Origin: Hofstenia miamia
Taxonomy: Eukaryota; Xenacoelomorpha; Acoela
Reading direction: 5' to 3'
DNA length: 64,000 nt
NCBI GenBank assembly: GCA_004352715.1
Contig: SCFE01000106.1
Span: forward strand, 53,698-117,697
The notes under the pieces were generated by a model that searched no databases, had not been told where the DNA came from, and saw only the letters and a list, made by a program, of their open reading frames with translations. Position numbers and translations under genes: made by a program. Position 1 is the first letter of the stretch. Every line of letters begins with the position of its first letter. Below, piece after piece: positions 11,160 through 22,260 of the stretch.

Positions 11160-12309
11160 AGTGGAGCTGATCGCCTTCCATATTGGTTATTTAAACAGAA
11201 TGCCCATAACTTCGCAAGCTATCTGAGACACATTTATAATCTCTGCTTTAAAAATGGAACTTTTCCCGCTCTATTCAAAATATCAAATGTGACACCACTC
11301 CGGAAAACATGGATCAGTTTCGGCAAATATCTGTAACACCCATTCTTTCAAGATATTTTGGTGTATGACAATTTCATATCTCCAAGCTACATTGAGAATT
11401 TGCAGAAAAATCAATTCGGATTTCGAAAATCTTCAACTGAATATGCACTGCATCAAATTGTTAATTTCTGTAAAAATCTCAATTATCAGGGTCGGACTTT
11501 GTGAGAGAATTTTGCCTAGATCTCAGTAAGGTGTTTGTCGGGTTCCGCATCACCTGATTATCGAAAGGTTAGAACAGTTTCCAGGAATTCACTCGAACGT
11601 AGTCCACCTAATAAGGAGTCTCCTCTGAGATCTCAATTCGTAGAACTGAATGGAATCGTATCTGGACTTGCGAATATCAGTTTAGGGTCTCCCAATGTAC
11701 TATCCTTGGCCCATTCTATTCAACATTGTTTACGACTACTTGCAGCTCATAGTCTTCAATTCATTACTCGTTTGTTGATGATATCACTTGTTGGGTACCT
11801 GGTACTCTAAATCACGCAGAGCAGATATGGTCTTCGAGAAATAGCCGAATGGTGCAAGACGAACTACTTCCTCTTAAACGAGAGAAAGTCGCGCGTGATC
11901 TTGATTCCTCTCGGACAGGCTATTTTGGAACTACCACTAGTGATGTCAATTGAGCAGGTGCCATTTGTGACACTACTGGGTGTTGTTCTCGATACAGATC
12001 TCAATTTCGACCAACATGTCGCTAATTTGCAATATCCTCGGATGAGGCGGCAAATCTCTTCAAGACTCTATTTTTACTTCAATTAAGTTACGGCATCTCG
12101 GTTTGGGGTGGTTTCTCAAAGTCGAGCGTTATCGATAAGATACAGATGAAATTTTTCAAATCAGGAATTATTACATCCTTTGTTCTCATTAAACAACTCA
12201 TGAAAGACGCAGACCAAAAGCTCTACAACAATATTATGGAATCAAGAAATCACGCATTGATTGGTCTTATTCCAGATCGTGAACAGTACGCTCTTCGTCA
12301 TCTACGGAC
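11160..12309 (+). pseudogene. Decayed non-LTR retrotransposon reverse transcriptase
   Basis: Plus-strand pieces in several frames spell a Jockey/CR1-like reverse transcriptase in order. They are RHIYNLCFKNGTFPALFKIS then VTPL (fingers region, 11220-11300); ENLQKNQFGFRKSST then YALHQIV (11393-11465, the QFGFR box); a decayed GxPQGTILGPL block near 11690-11720; SFVDDITCW near 11765-11800 (the catalytic YxDD box as FVDD); and SYGISVWGG at about 12090-12105. The C-terminal tail DADQKLYNNIMESRNHAL is at about 12200-12260. Many stops and frameshifts show that it is dead. The copy is cut at 12310 by the IS630-like element. Confidence 0.78.
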
Positions 12310-12319
12310 TATACCTTTT

Positions 12320-12403
12320 CACATTCAAGTTTGGACTAGTCACATTCAAGTTTGGACTAGTCGTATTCAAGATTGGATTAGTCACATTCAAAATTGGACA
12401 AAT
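12320..12403 (+). repeat. 21-bp minisatellite, left end of IS630-like element
   Basis: Four consecutive units start at 12320, 12341, 12362 and 12383. The consensus is CACATTCAAGTTTGGACTAG plus T. The first two are identical and the last two diverge (CGTATTCAAGATTGGATTAG, then CACATTCAAAATTGGAC). Confidence 0.9.
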
Positions 12404-12439
12404 TAAATATAAACAAAAAAATCAAAACAAATCATTTAT

Positions 12440-13042
12440 TTAAAACTCCATATCCTGCATTTCCAAAACGGCTGGTATTAATCTCTGAATAGATGTTATG
12501 AATCTATTCATGTCATAGGGTTCAATGCCTCTAATTCCTTCCCTGATTATTTCCTCTAGGCATCTTGCTCTTAACTCACGAGCGGATACACCATTACCAT
12601 CTTCACTTAAAATCATTGGAAGTCTTTCGGCCAAGATTCTCTTAACAATTGACTTCAAAACTGACCATACATGCTCAATTGGATTGAGCATGGGAGAGTA
12701 TGGCCCTAACCTTAAAAGGCTGTGTCCCGAAAACTCTGGATCGTCAAACAGAGACTCAATGCCTGAATGACATGGGGCATTATCAATGACCACCACAACA
12801 TCCCCCAGTAGATCTTTGGCTTTTCTAAGGCATTCAATATACCACTCACGTGCCTTTTCAGCAGTGAAAGTACCACGTTGTACAGAGTGGTGGATCCAAC
12901 CACCATTGTAGATGCAGCCAATCAAATGTATGTTTGACTACTTGCTGCCCGCTGCAATGGTATTGCACCTTTCTCCTCTACGTGCCCTGCCAAAATTTCT
13001 ACTAATATGTAGATTAAAATTTGTTTTGTCCATATAGAATGT
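12440..13042 (-). pseudogene. IS630-like transposase, catalytic domain (one in-frame stop)
   Basis: On the minus strand the catalytic core can be read almost without interruption. FYMDKTNFNLHISRNFGRAR carries the first acidic residue. After a TAG at 12938-12940, GCIYNGG, VVVIDNAPCHSG (second aspartate) and GPYSPMLNPIEHVWS (glutamate) follow. Thirty-five residues separate the second aspartate and the glutamate, so the signature is DD35E. The reading ends at MQDMEF. The frame runs upstream straight into the 21-bp repeats (read as FTFKFGLV units) with no helix-turn-helix domain, so the N-terminal third has been lost. The TAG is the only disabling change in the core. I infer an internally deleted, non-autonomous element. 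Confidence 0.8.
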
Positions 13043-13043
13043 G

Positions 13044-13106
13044 ACTAGTCCAAACTTGAATGTGACTAGTCCAAACTTGAATGTGACTAGTCCAAACTTG
13101 AATGTG
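13044..13106 (-). repeat. 21-bp minisatellite, right end of IS630-like element
   Basis: Three perfect units (13044, 13065, 13086) of ACTAGTCCAAACTTGAATGT plus G. They are the reverse complement of the left array, and the outer AAAAGGTA completes the terminal inverted repeat. Confidence 0.9.
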
Positions 13107-13116
13107 AAAAGGTATA

Positions 13117-13274
13117 GACAACCAGTGGCTAACCTCAGAGGTAAGAAGTTCACAAAACTGTTTCCAGATCGTTACTTGAGCCAGTATTGTTTCTAACCTA
13201 ACTGATAGAGCTGGATTTTGCTCAAGCATTGTTAAATCAACTCTGCCATTAACTTCTGTAGTGTGACTTGACAT
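13117..13274 (-). CDS. Possible first exon of an unknown minus-strand gene
   Basis: An ATG at 13274 opens a clean reading, MSSHTTEVNGRVDLTMLEQN then ALSVRLETILAQVTIWKQFC, with good codon texture and no transposon motif. A GTTAGC near 13139 (after LLTSE) could be a splice donor, and the IS630-like element begins just beyond. It faces away from psmg1, which starts about 0.8 kb downstream on the other strand, so the two could share a promoter region. I do not recognise the protein. It could equally be a chance reading. Confidence 0.3.
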
Positions 13275-13414
13275 GGCGCTGCATATGAAATATTTACCTC
13301 CATTAACTTTGATCCGTAAAAAGTAGGCGCTTCAGGTAGTTTGTGCTGCAACATTTTGCTTGAAAGTTTCTTATGTTGTATTTTGTCTATCTATTTTGAT
13401 AATTCTTCCTCACT

Positions 13415-13519
13415 GAGTAGAGAAGAATTCTTGTCAGATCTATCTGAATCTATTGAATTTCATGAGACTGAACAAATTGACATTTCTGCTGAACTAATTT
13501 ATGCGCAACACAGTGGTTA
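13415..13519 (+). CDS. Possible short exon ending in TAA, unknown
   Basis: A plus-strand reading, SSLSREEFLSDLSESIEFHE then TEQIDISAELIYAQHSG and a stop, stands out from the AT-rich background by composition and acidic content. A CACTGAG just before it may be a splice acceptor. It lies upstream of psmg1 and out of its gene model. Product unknown. Confidence 0.22.
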
Positions 13520-14096
13520 ATTAATTAATTTCGTTTAAATACTTTCCTTGTCCTTTATTAATATCAGGCTATTTTGGATGTTTTGCGTTACACATTTATT
13601 GACAGAAAATAAATATCACGTAAATACATACATGTTAATAACAATTGTATCAAAAACGAACGCTGCACGGGTCATATCACACGCCAATTAAATTTCAACT
13701 AAGCAACCACAAGCGATCATTTCAGTTGATATCTGTCGTTTTTCTGATGGGTTGTTTGATAGTGTATCACCAACTTGAGAGTGTTGGAAAATATAATACC
13801 AGGCACAACTTAATGTTTCTTCAAAAACACCTTATACCATCTCAATAGTTATTCAAAACTTTACACTGATTTGCATACCGAAATCATTGTTAATTTACAG
13901 CTGCAATTTGTATTTCATTATTCATTATTTTAAATATCTATATTTTCTAAAATATTATCATTTTATTTCTTTCAGTTGATATATCAGCATTCGATTTTTG
14001 ATACGACAGATCGTTAGAGATTAATGTTGATGTTGTCGATTTGTATTTAATTACCATTTATGAATTTTAGTTATTTGTGTTCTTTTGTTTTAGAAA

Positions 14097-17000
14097 ATGC
14101 AAAACTTCGGAGTGCTGCAGATTCCCGAAAGTAGGGCCATTAATTGTGCAACGGAAGACGATGGCGTGTTGGACCTCAAGCTGGAATTGTAAATTTCTAA
14201 TAACTAATATTTAATATTTGCATTTAGTGATGTAGATTTATCGGAGTTTAAAAATGCTACATCTGCCAAGAAGTTTGATGAAGTAGTTGTCGCTGAAAAT
14301 TTATTTGCAGTAGGTAAAATCGAGCTTCCTATGAGTATCTCACATAGTTTAACATTATTGTAGAATAATACAACATAATCTGATTTTTATAGCTTTCAGT
14401 CATCTATCCAGTATGAATTATCTGGATTTTTTATAAGATATAAGTAATGATATACATACCTAACCTTAAATTCATTTTCGTTTAAGGGCTTGTTTGATTG
14501 TAATTGCTTTTGAAATCCAACATTGCATGAATATTCAGAAATACTGTTAGAACACTTTGGAATTATTGATTATACGTATATGCGTTGTTCAACAAATATT
14601 TTAATACCTCATTTCTGTAATACAATTCCTTGATGGGTAATACCTTAAATTCTTAAGAGAAATTTTCTTTAAATCCTGGAATCATTTAATTCAGAATAAG
14701 CATAGATTTTACATACATCAAATTTCAGATATAAGTAGAATTGAAATCGATTATTTTCGCGTCGAACTTGTTTTCAATGAATGTCATACATGAAGACGCC
14801 GGTTTTGTTTGGAGTTCACCATTGAAAGCAACAATATACTATAGGTTTGAAGGCAATATACATTTTGAATAAAGCCCAAGTTAATAATATGACATTTTAA
14901 TCTTCGAATATTTAATCAACATCTCACTTGTTATATCTAGATTAAGTTTTTAATATTTCATTAGAGGCAATGTTCATATTTTTAGCATTTGTTCGTTGTT
15001 TCCTGCTCAATGAAGATATTGGTGCAATATGCACTATTAAGGTCCATTTCAGCAAAACGTGTGCCTCTATAGATGTCTACGCCAAAAATACTACATTATA
15101 TTTCTGCTCTGTCACCTATATTGATGAAAATATTGTCAGTTCTGTTGCTGAAAAAGTTTGTAATTTGTTTTACGATGCATTTTTGCTTAGTTAATTTGAA
15201 TGATTCAATCATATCAAATATAATATACAGTACTGGCCAAAAGTTTGAGAACAGTAACCTGTCTAAAGCGTGTTTTATGCTATTTCCTGGAAACTTCCTA
15301 AAATTCCCGGAATTGCCCATTTTTTCTTAGAATTTACAACAGATTCCTTTAGCAAATCAAATTAACACAACCTTAGATTTACACACAATATATTTCCACT
15401 GAAAAAGCACTATCATTATAGTTTGAAATATGATCCGTGGTAATGAAATTTCACTAACAAAGCATGCTCAAATTCATATCTTGTACGAGGGGGTACAACC
15501 ATTGCGCTATAGCTGTTAGAATGGCGTGTCAGTATCTTCGGTATCCTAAAGTGTTACTAGCTATCAGTAACTGCAAAATGTTTCCTCTCCCAAGCGGTCT
15601 GGAAGACCAAAGCTGACTACCCCTCAGACTGACCATCTCATTCACCGTTACGGCGTCAATCAACCATTCTCTTCATCTTCTGAAGTCAAAGCAAATCTGG
15701 GTGCGGTAGTGCAGAATGTATCAACACACACCATTAGGCGTCGATTGAATACTACCTTTGACCTTCCATCATGCAAACCAGCAGCCAAACCCCAATTGTC
15801 TTCAAAGAACATTCCAGACTGGTTGTAATTCTGCAGGCAATACCAACATTACACCCCCGAGATGTGGCATCAAGTAATGTTTAGTGACAAATCCAAGATT
15901 TGCCAGTTTACATCATACTGGGCACACGTTAAATGACCAAGAAACTAAAGATTCAACACACATTACACGCAAAAAACTGTCCACTCAGCACCTTCTGTGA
16001 GGATTTGGGGTGCTATAACCGCGAATGAGCGTGCTGGTCTGCATTTTGTTCCTCACAATGAGACAGTCACAGCCAAGGACTACCTCAAAATAATTCATTA
16101 GAAAGTTTCCATGCTTATGCGGCTTCTCGGAACATCTGTACTACAACAAGATGGTGCTCTTTGCCACAGCGCCAAAGTTGTGTAACAGTGGATTGCATCA
16201 CAAGAATTTGGCTGCTTGAGAACTGGCCGGGAAACTCCCCAGACCTCAACGTCATAGAAAATTGCTGGCTTCACATCAAAAACTGTCTGAGGAAACGCCA
16301 ATGCACATCACTCGACAATCTGAAGGAGCTAATTAAATTGGTATGGTGTACAGAGATTACTGATTATTATTGTAGAAAGCTGGTAGAGTCAATATCAAAT
16401 CACATTACTACGTGTTTGGCCAATAATGGCGGACATACAAAATATTAGTGAGTTTTTCTGAATTTACTATTTATTTTCTACACAATGTTATCATATTGTT
16501 TCTACATTGTGTTATTATATTGTTTCTACATTGCGTTTTTTAGTGTAAAGTACAAAAGTTTCTAAATTTGGAAAGTGTTCCCAAACTTTTGGCCAGCAAT
16601 GTATATTCCCATTCAATTCCAGTCACTGATTTTAAAAAAAAATTCATTCTCCCTGAAAATGCGAATTGATTTTTTATTTTAAAATGGCTAATTTAGATCA
16701 GATATTTTTAGTTTTCGTAATTTATTTAGATCACATCGGCTTTACCAAATGGCATTGTTTCTTTGAAGACACTTTCTGACTCACCTTCAACTTCTCTCAT
16801 TTTGCTTAACAACGAATCACTTCCTGATTTTCCGTGTCTGTATAAACTGGATTTAATTGGAACATCTGATGCTAGTATTAAGTCAATTCGCTCGCCAAAT
16901 TTTATTACTGGCTTCGTTGCTGCAGGTTCTTACGTATATCATGACTCTGTTTTAATGTTTACTCTTAATCCTATTTGCCACATATTTTTTTGTCTGTTCG

Positions 17001-20000
17001 ATTCACAAGGGGTAAGAAAATGTGATTTTTTGAAGTTCTGGATTTTTCAATAGGGTAAATTTTATGATGATGCTTTCTGAATTGACGAACCTGGTTAATG
17101 TATTAACGAGAGACCTTTCACTTTACAACAGATATAAAATATTGAAATTGTGAACAATATCAGTTGTTTCATATAAAAACGCAATATGCCATAAAATCCA
17201 AATTTTGACAAAGAGAATGGAAGATTGAAATTCCTTCAAACTTTGCCAGAATACGAATACTTTTAAAAATGAAAGTGCGGACATATCGGGATTTTCAAAA
17301 GGCTAAAATTTAAGTAAGCTTACGTCGGTGAAATCAATCCTCCTGTGGCAAATAGGGTTAACTAGTATTATGAACGAGTTTGACAAATATATCGGTTTCT
17401 CAATGAATGTTAGACTAAGGATTGTAGAATTTTTTAGGCATTATAGTATAGCTTAATAAATTTTTTGGCATAAAAGCTTTTGTATATAATCACTAGTAGT
17501 AGTTCTTTTAGTTTTGGTTTGTGCATATGAATAACCAAAAATTTACTATATACTTCAAATTTTGTTCAATACAGAGTACAAGAATTGAGGGCATGTTCTC
17601 AGTCTTAAAACAGCTACAATTAGGCAAACAATTTTTGCCCCTTTATTTCTTTATTTTTTATCTTTAGCATATATTCTTGCTCTTATTTCTAGCCCGCTAT
17701 GTACCCTTCCATGTAATGACTTAAGCATGATAGATATGACTTTGGTACTTATGATCAACCTCCAATAATGTGAATAATAGGCTGTTGACACAAGCTAACC
17801 GGAACATTAATTATCCACATATATAAGAAGCCTCCCTTTTGCTATCTGTAAGCTGATATACAACCACAACCAAAACATTCAAAATGCGAAAGATCAGTGG
17901 CACAGCCAGGAGTGGGGAAAGGGGGCGCACTTAAAACAGCGTGCATGTTACATTATTTACGAAGCGAGTCTACGCCCGTACCACCTTAACCTTTATTTAT
18001 TTTATTCTGATATTGTACGTGTATCAGGTTATTTCTTGGAGCATCCACCGATTCAATTGATTTATCCCACTAATTATGCTTCAATAAACGACGACACATC
18101 CTTGGTGATCTCTCACCCTGGCTGTCACCCTGCTTAAAATATTTTTAAAGGGAATATTACCAGAAGCAAAAGCATGGAGACACTAGGCCTATAGCCTAAT
18201 TTTAGTTCATGCAAGAAGCAAGAGAGCTTAGTCAATGGACAAGAACAATAAAGACATGGTTTACAGGCAGAAAAGTAATACACTGTAGGGTCACCTGTAA
18301 AAATAGAAAATTAAGAAAAAATTATGTATTTTGAGCTACAGCGTGTTTAATATTAAACTTTTATTTCGTTACGAAGCAATTTTATGTAGAAAAATTGTTG
18401 CTGCATTTATTTGTCTGTTATTCATTTTTTTCAAACAAACTTAACCAAACCAAAACCGAGACTTTTGATCCAAAACCGAATTGAACCCACCCAAAAAAAG
18501 AAGAATGGTAGAAATTCGCCATCAAGTATTCTTAACTGAATGACGGGAATAGAGAGTGTGGTTATGAAGAGGAAGCAGGGATTAAAAAATGGCGAAATTT
18601 TATATGGATGACTAACCCAATGGCAAAAAAAACAATGAAATACAAACAAAGCATGTAGTAAGTACAAACAATTTCAACAGTTTATTATTGTGCAAATGTA
18701 TTTCACCACATTCTCCTGTTTAAAATTCCTAATGATGAACTACAATCATTGCAATGAATCACAGCATAATACTAATTGTTGGTCATGAAATTATAGCTTA
18801 CAGAGAATATAGAGATACAATTTAGCACACATAGTTATTTGTCTTTTAACATTATATTTGCCCATATCCAAGATTTTTGCCTTTTGGTTGCCCCCTCGTT
18901 ATAACTGTCTTTTAATAGAGCACAAAAAATCCTAGTTTTGACATAATAATGGTCTGAAAGTACAGCTATTATTTATGAATTTGATGTGCTTGGTCTCACT
19001 TCCAATGTAAATATGCAATGTTAGATATAAGCAAATTTAAAAGTTTTCAATTATTGTTAACATTTTATTTTGGATATAATGATATAACCCGATCTGTATC
19101 ACTTCCAACTCTGATCATATCTATATTTCGAAATTTCAATTGTGCAACATTTTTCAGAATTATTGTGAAAAAGGTAACAAAGGTTTAAGATTTGTATTTA
19201 TACTGCAGTGCAGTTTTATTTCTCAGCAATTTAATGAAGACTCTTAATTCATTATTGTGTATTTTAGTTTTAAACAGTGCCATCATAATGAAGAAATTGA
19301 ACAAGTGTGTTCTGTACATATGTTATACATCTACTGCACACCTGGAACTCCAATCCGTCCAAACATTTTCAAATGCTTTTGATACATCATGTATCCAGGT
19401 ACGTGTGATATAATATTCAAACATTGTACATAGAATCATTGTGAAAATTATGAAAGCATAGCTATTGTTTAATTACTGTTAAGATTTTATAATCAGTTCA
19501 TTTGTAAGAAAATTTGAGGATTTCTTTCTTGAGTTGCATTTACATTTAGATTCCATAATACATCCTTAAACATCCTATTTTTGCAGTGACCATCAATAAG
19601 GAAAATCTACATTTTGTGATATTTTTGCAGTGTTTTATCTAATTTTTGCTAATAATGGAGAATGGATGCAGCAATACAATCATATAGCTAGAGGGATTAG
19701 TAGTATTTGTAATTGTTATGAGGTTGTTGGACAAATACTTTGATGAAAATCAAAAATTACTTAAAAGAAATTGGTGAAAATGTATTAAGGGTCTACCTCG
19801 TAATCGTATAGTTATAACTTTCTACACGTGCAAAAACTGTTTTATGTTGGGGGTTTCTTTTGGTCCAATGATATGAAATTTCAACATCATCGAGTTCATA
19901 CTCCATTTCATTTAGTTTAAATTTCGGCTGTCATTTTTGAAAATGTGGAAAGTCTAAAAAAATTTGCATATGAATCATTTTATCAAGACCATTCTCGACG

Positions 20001-20379
20001 TTGCGTGAATGCATAAGTAGATTGAAGTGAGTAAATGATTTACTTTTCAAACGGAACCCCGCACTCTCCGAAAAAATACGTTCAGTGTTTCTCAGGTTTA
20101 AGATCCCTTTTATTTAGATTGATTATTAAAACTGATCCCAGTTACTCTGATATCAGAATTGATTTTTTTTCAGTTTATTTTTTTAGATGAGTTTAGTAAA
20201 AATTTTCTTAAAAATGTTATGCGGTTTGAAATTCATTACTGAAAATATTTAGTTGTGTAAAATTTTACAGCGTTGAATACATCTGACATTCATTGTTTTG
20301 TATTTAGAAAGATGGCACAATCCGATTTCCGCGTCTTTATGCAAGTCAAATCAAGAAGCTGTCCTCAATTTATGTTTAA
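14097..20379 (+). CDS. psmg1: Proteasome assembly chaperone 1 (PSMG1/PAC1), six exons
   Basis: PSMG1 pairs with PSMG2 in cytosol and nucleus to build the 20S proteasome alpha ring. Exons: 14097-14188, 14228-14313, 14986-15155, 16730-16925, 19268-19398 and 20308-20379. All introns are GT-AG, every junction keeps phase (1 after exon 2, 0 after exon 3, 1 after exon 4, 0 after exon 5), and the product is 248 aa, slightly shorter than human PSMG1 (288 aa, recalled). Shared features in order: start MQNFGVLQIPESRAI with an acidic stretch; EVVVAENLFAVAF, matching the family's IIAIGNNAVAF block; LYFCSVTYIDEN, matching a FLCQC-VAED block; SLPDFP before exon 4 ends; AAV-LNS across the exon 4/5 join, matching AAVLSY; and VLYICYTSTAHLELQSVQTF, matching LYLCYTD-DLITVEAF. 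The C-terminus is SQIKKLSSIYV. An acceptor at 14093 just before the ATG suggests an intron in the 5-prime UTR. A Tc1-like element sits in intron 3. Identification rests on remembered family sequence. Confidence 0.85.
15228..16601 (+). mobile_element. Tc1-like element in psmg1 intron 3
   Basis: Flanked by TA at 15226-15227 and 16602-16603. The ends are imperfect inverted repeats: left CAGTACTGGCCAAAAGTTTG, right the complement of CATTGCTGGCCAAAAGTTTG. Length is 1374 bp, close to the normal 1.3-1.6 kb for Tc1-like elements. It lies 72 bp after exon 3 of psmg1, in the same orientation, and leaves both splice sites intact. Confidence 0.9.
15540..16448 (+). pseudogene. Tc1-like transposase, broken by stops and frameshifts
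   Basis: In order, plus strand: a decayed helix-turn-helix region near 15590-15770; WHQVMFSDKSKICQF near 15860-15905 (first catalytic aspartate, in the family's FSDE block); SVRIWGAITANERAGLHFV near 15990-16050; LQQDGALCHSAKVV near 16143-16185 (second aspartate); and NWPGNSPDLNVIENCWLHIK near 16220-16280, which carries the glutamate. The last 95 codons remain open to the stop at 16446-16448. Several stops and frameshifts in the first two thirds show that it no longer makes a working enzyme. The separation of the last two acidic residues is consistent with the DD34E signature of Tc1. Confidence 0.88.
16926..19267 (+). other. psmg1 intron 4
   Basis: Begins GTTCTT and ends TATTTTAG. No coding sequence was recognised in its 2.3 kb. 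Around 17890-17935 there is a GC-rich CAGTGGCACAGCCAGG stretch next to a run of G, which resembles the end of a short hAT-type or SINE-type insertion; no matching second end was found. Confidence 0.6.
19399..20307 (+). other. psmg1 intron 5
   Basis: Begins GTACGTGT and ends TTGTATTTAG. No gene-like sequence or clear repeat was seen. Confidence 0.6.
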
Positions 20380-20399
20380 TCTGTTTTGATAATATTTAT

Positions 20400-21399
20400 N
20401 NNNNNNNNNNNNNNNNNNNNNNNNNNNNNNNNNNNNNNNNNNNNNNNNNNNNNNNNNNNNNNNNNNNNNNNNNNNNNNNNNNNNNNNNNNNNNNNNNNNN
20501 NNNNNNNNNNNNNNNNNNNNNNNNNNNNNNNNNNNNNNNNNNNNNNNNNNNNNNNNNNNNNNNNNNNNNNNNNNNNNNNNNNNNNNNNNNNNNNNNNNNN
20601 NNNNNNNNNNNNNNNNNNNNNNNNNNNNNNNNNNNNNNNNNNNNNNNNNNNNNNNNNNNNNNNNNNNNNNNNNNNNNNNNNNNNNNNNNNNNNNNNNNNN
20701 NNNNNNNNNNNNNNNNNNNNNNNNNNNNNNNNNNNNNNNNNNNNNNNNNNNNNNNNNNNNNNNNNNNNNNNNNNNNNNNNNNNNNNNNNNNNNNNNNNNN
20801 NNNNNNNNNNNNNNNNNNNNNNNNNNNNNNNNNNNNNNNNNNNNNNNNNNNNNNNNNNNNNNNNNNNNNNNNNNNNNNNNNNNNNNNNNNNNNNNNNNNN
20901 NNNNNNNNNNNNNNNNNNNNNNNNNNNNNNNNNNNNNNNNNNNNNNNNNNNNNNNNNNNNNNNNNNNNNNNNNNNNNNNNNNNNNNNNNNNNNNNNNNNN
21001 NNNNNNNNNNNNNNNNNNNNNNNNNNNNNNNNNNNNNNNNNNNNNNNNNNNNNNNNNNNNNNNNNNNNNNNNNNNNNNNNNNNNNNNNNNNNNNNNNNNN
21101 NNNNNNNNNNNNNNNNNNNNNNNNNNNNNNNNNNNNNNNNNNNNNNNNNNNNNNNNNNNNNNNNNNNNNNNNNNNNNNNNNNNNNNNNNNNNNNNNNNNN
21201 NNNNNNNNNNNNNNNNNNNNNNNNNNNNNNNNNNNNNNNNNNNNNNNNNNNNNNNNNNNNNNNNNNNNNNNNNNNNNNNNNNNNNNNNNNNNNNNNNNNN
21301 NNNNNNNNNNNNNNNNNNNNNNNNNNNNNNNNNNNNNNNNNNNNNNNNNNNNNNNNNNNNNNNNNNNNNNNNNNNNNNNNNNNNNNNNNNNNNNNNNNN
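20400..21399. other. Assembly gap, 1000 N
   Basis: Starts 21 bases after the psmg1 stop codon, so the 3-prime UTR and polyadenylation site are hidden. The gap also contains the unseen end of the two-gene transposon. Confidence 0.99.
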
Positions 21400-21439
21400 C
21401 ACCTCTAATTTTTCACTGCTTTGCCTAAAAATGTTATAA

Positions 21440-22116
21440 CTACTTTGATAAAAATTAAGTTAATAACCTTAACTGAGCTAAGATTTGACTCAAAAGCACC
21501 TTTTGATCTTCTAGCATCATTCTAATGTCAGTTTCGCTAAAAAATAAAATATTATTCCATAACTATGACAAGAAATACTTTGATTGACATTGACTATTTA
21601 CTATTGGGGAAGTTAAGGATTCATGAGTGGGGAACGCGGGTAGTGAAAGACTCGGAGATGTGTGTAATACTGCTGTTCTTTCTTGCAGTGGGGAGGAACT
21701 AAATATTGAAATTATAAGAAAATAATTAATATTTCTAACCGTTTTCTCAAGCTCTGTTCACCCATATCAAAAGTTTCGTTAAGGTCTAGGTCAAATATCC
21801 TTTTATTGGGAATACGACTTCTCACAGATGGAATTTCTGTGCAGCTTAGATCACTAAAGCCATCTAAGAAGCGATGTACTTTATGTTGTGCTACTTTTTC
21901 ATTTTCTAAAAGAATTGAAAAAGAATTAAAGGAATTTATACCTGCATTCCCTAAAACTTCAACGTTGCAAATAGACCAGTTTTCATTTGGATCAGAAAAA
22001 CGTCGACTATTTGAAGCTTGATTTGATGGAGGATATAATATTTGATCTTTATTGACAAGCCATGACGTTGGTAAATATTCAAATTCACCTGCCTCAAATT
22101 GAACAATGACATACAT
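21440..22116 (-). CDS. Second gene of two-gene transposon (DUF4806-type companion), copy B
   Basis: MYVIVQFEAGEFEYLPTSWL opens the reading at 22116. It continues with YPPSNQASNSRRFSDPNENW and VEVLGNA, then a short intron (GTATAAATT to CTTTTAG, about 21905-21942). After it come ENEKVAQHKVHRFLDGFSDL and IPNKRIFDLDLNETFDMGEQ. A second intron starts at GTTAGAAAT near 21740. The last segment near 21460-21535 is helical. The hydrophobic-aromatic start followed by W-x-V-x-VLG resembles the opening of DUF4806-linked proteins; function unknown. It starts about 145 bp after the first gene's stop, suggesting transcription together or from closely spaced promoters. Confidence 0.5.
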
Positions 22117-22260
22117 ATTTCTATAATGAAATCAAGTAGATTAGTTAACTTTCATAAAATTCAAAAAATAAAATATAGCTATCATGTATGTTAAACTTAT
22201 TATTGATAATAATTAAGTAAATTTTTAAGTCTAAGTAAAAAATTATATAAATTGCTAATT

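Larger units (their letters stand above)
12312..13114 (-). mobile_element. IS630/Tc1-type DNA transposon with minisatellite ends
   Basis: The termini TACCTTTTCACATTCAAG (12312) and its inverted form ending GGTA (13114) are flanked by TA dinucleotides (12310-12311 and 13115-13116), as expected for IS630-Tc1-mariner insertion. Each end continues into a 21-bp tandem repeat in inverted orientation, so the two arrays form a long inverted repeat. The interior (12440-13040) is the catalytic part of a transposase; the DNA-binding N-terminus is missing. At 803 bp the element is short for a Tc1-type element. It sits directly against the decayed non-LTR relic. Confidence 0.8.

Noticed and set aside
16763-17053. 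Exon 4 of psmg1 read through into the intron, giving FVAAGSYVYHDSVLMFTL, which at first suggested fructose-1,6-bisphosphatase
   Set aside because: The resemblance covers only about 12 residues, no other bisphosphatase motif is present, and splicing after GCTGCAG at 16925 into exon 5 gives a complete PSMG1 match.
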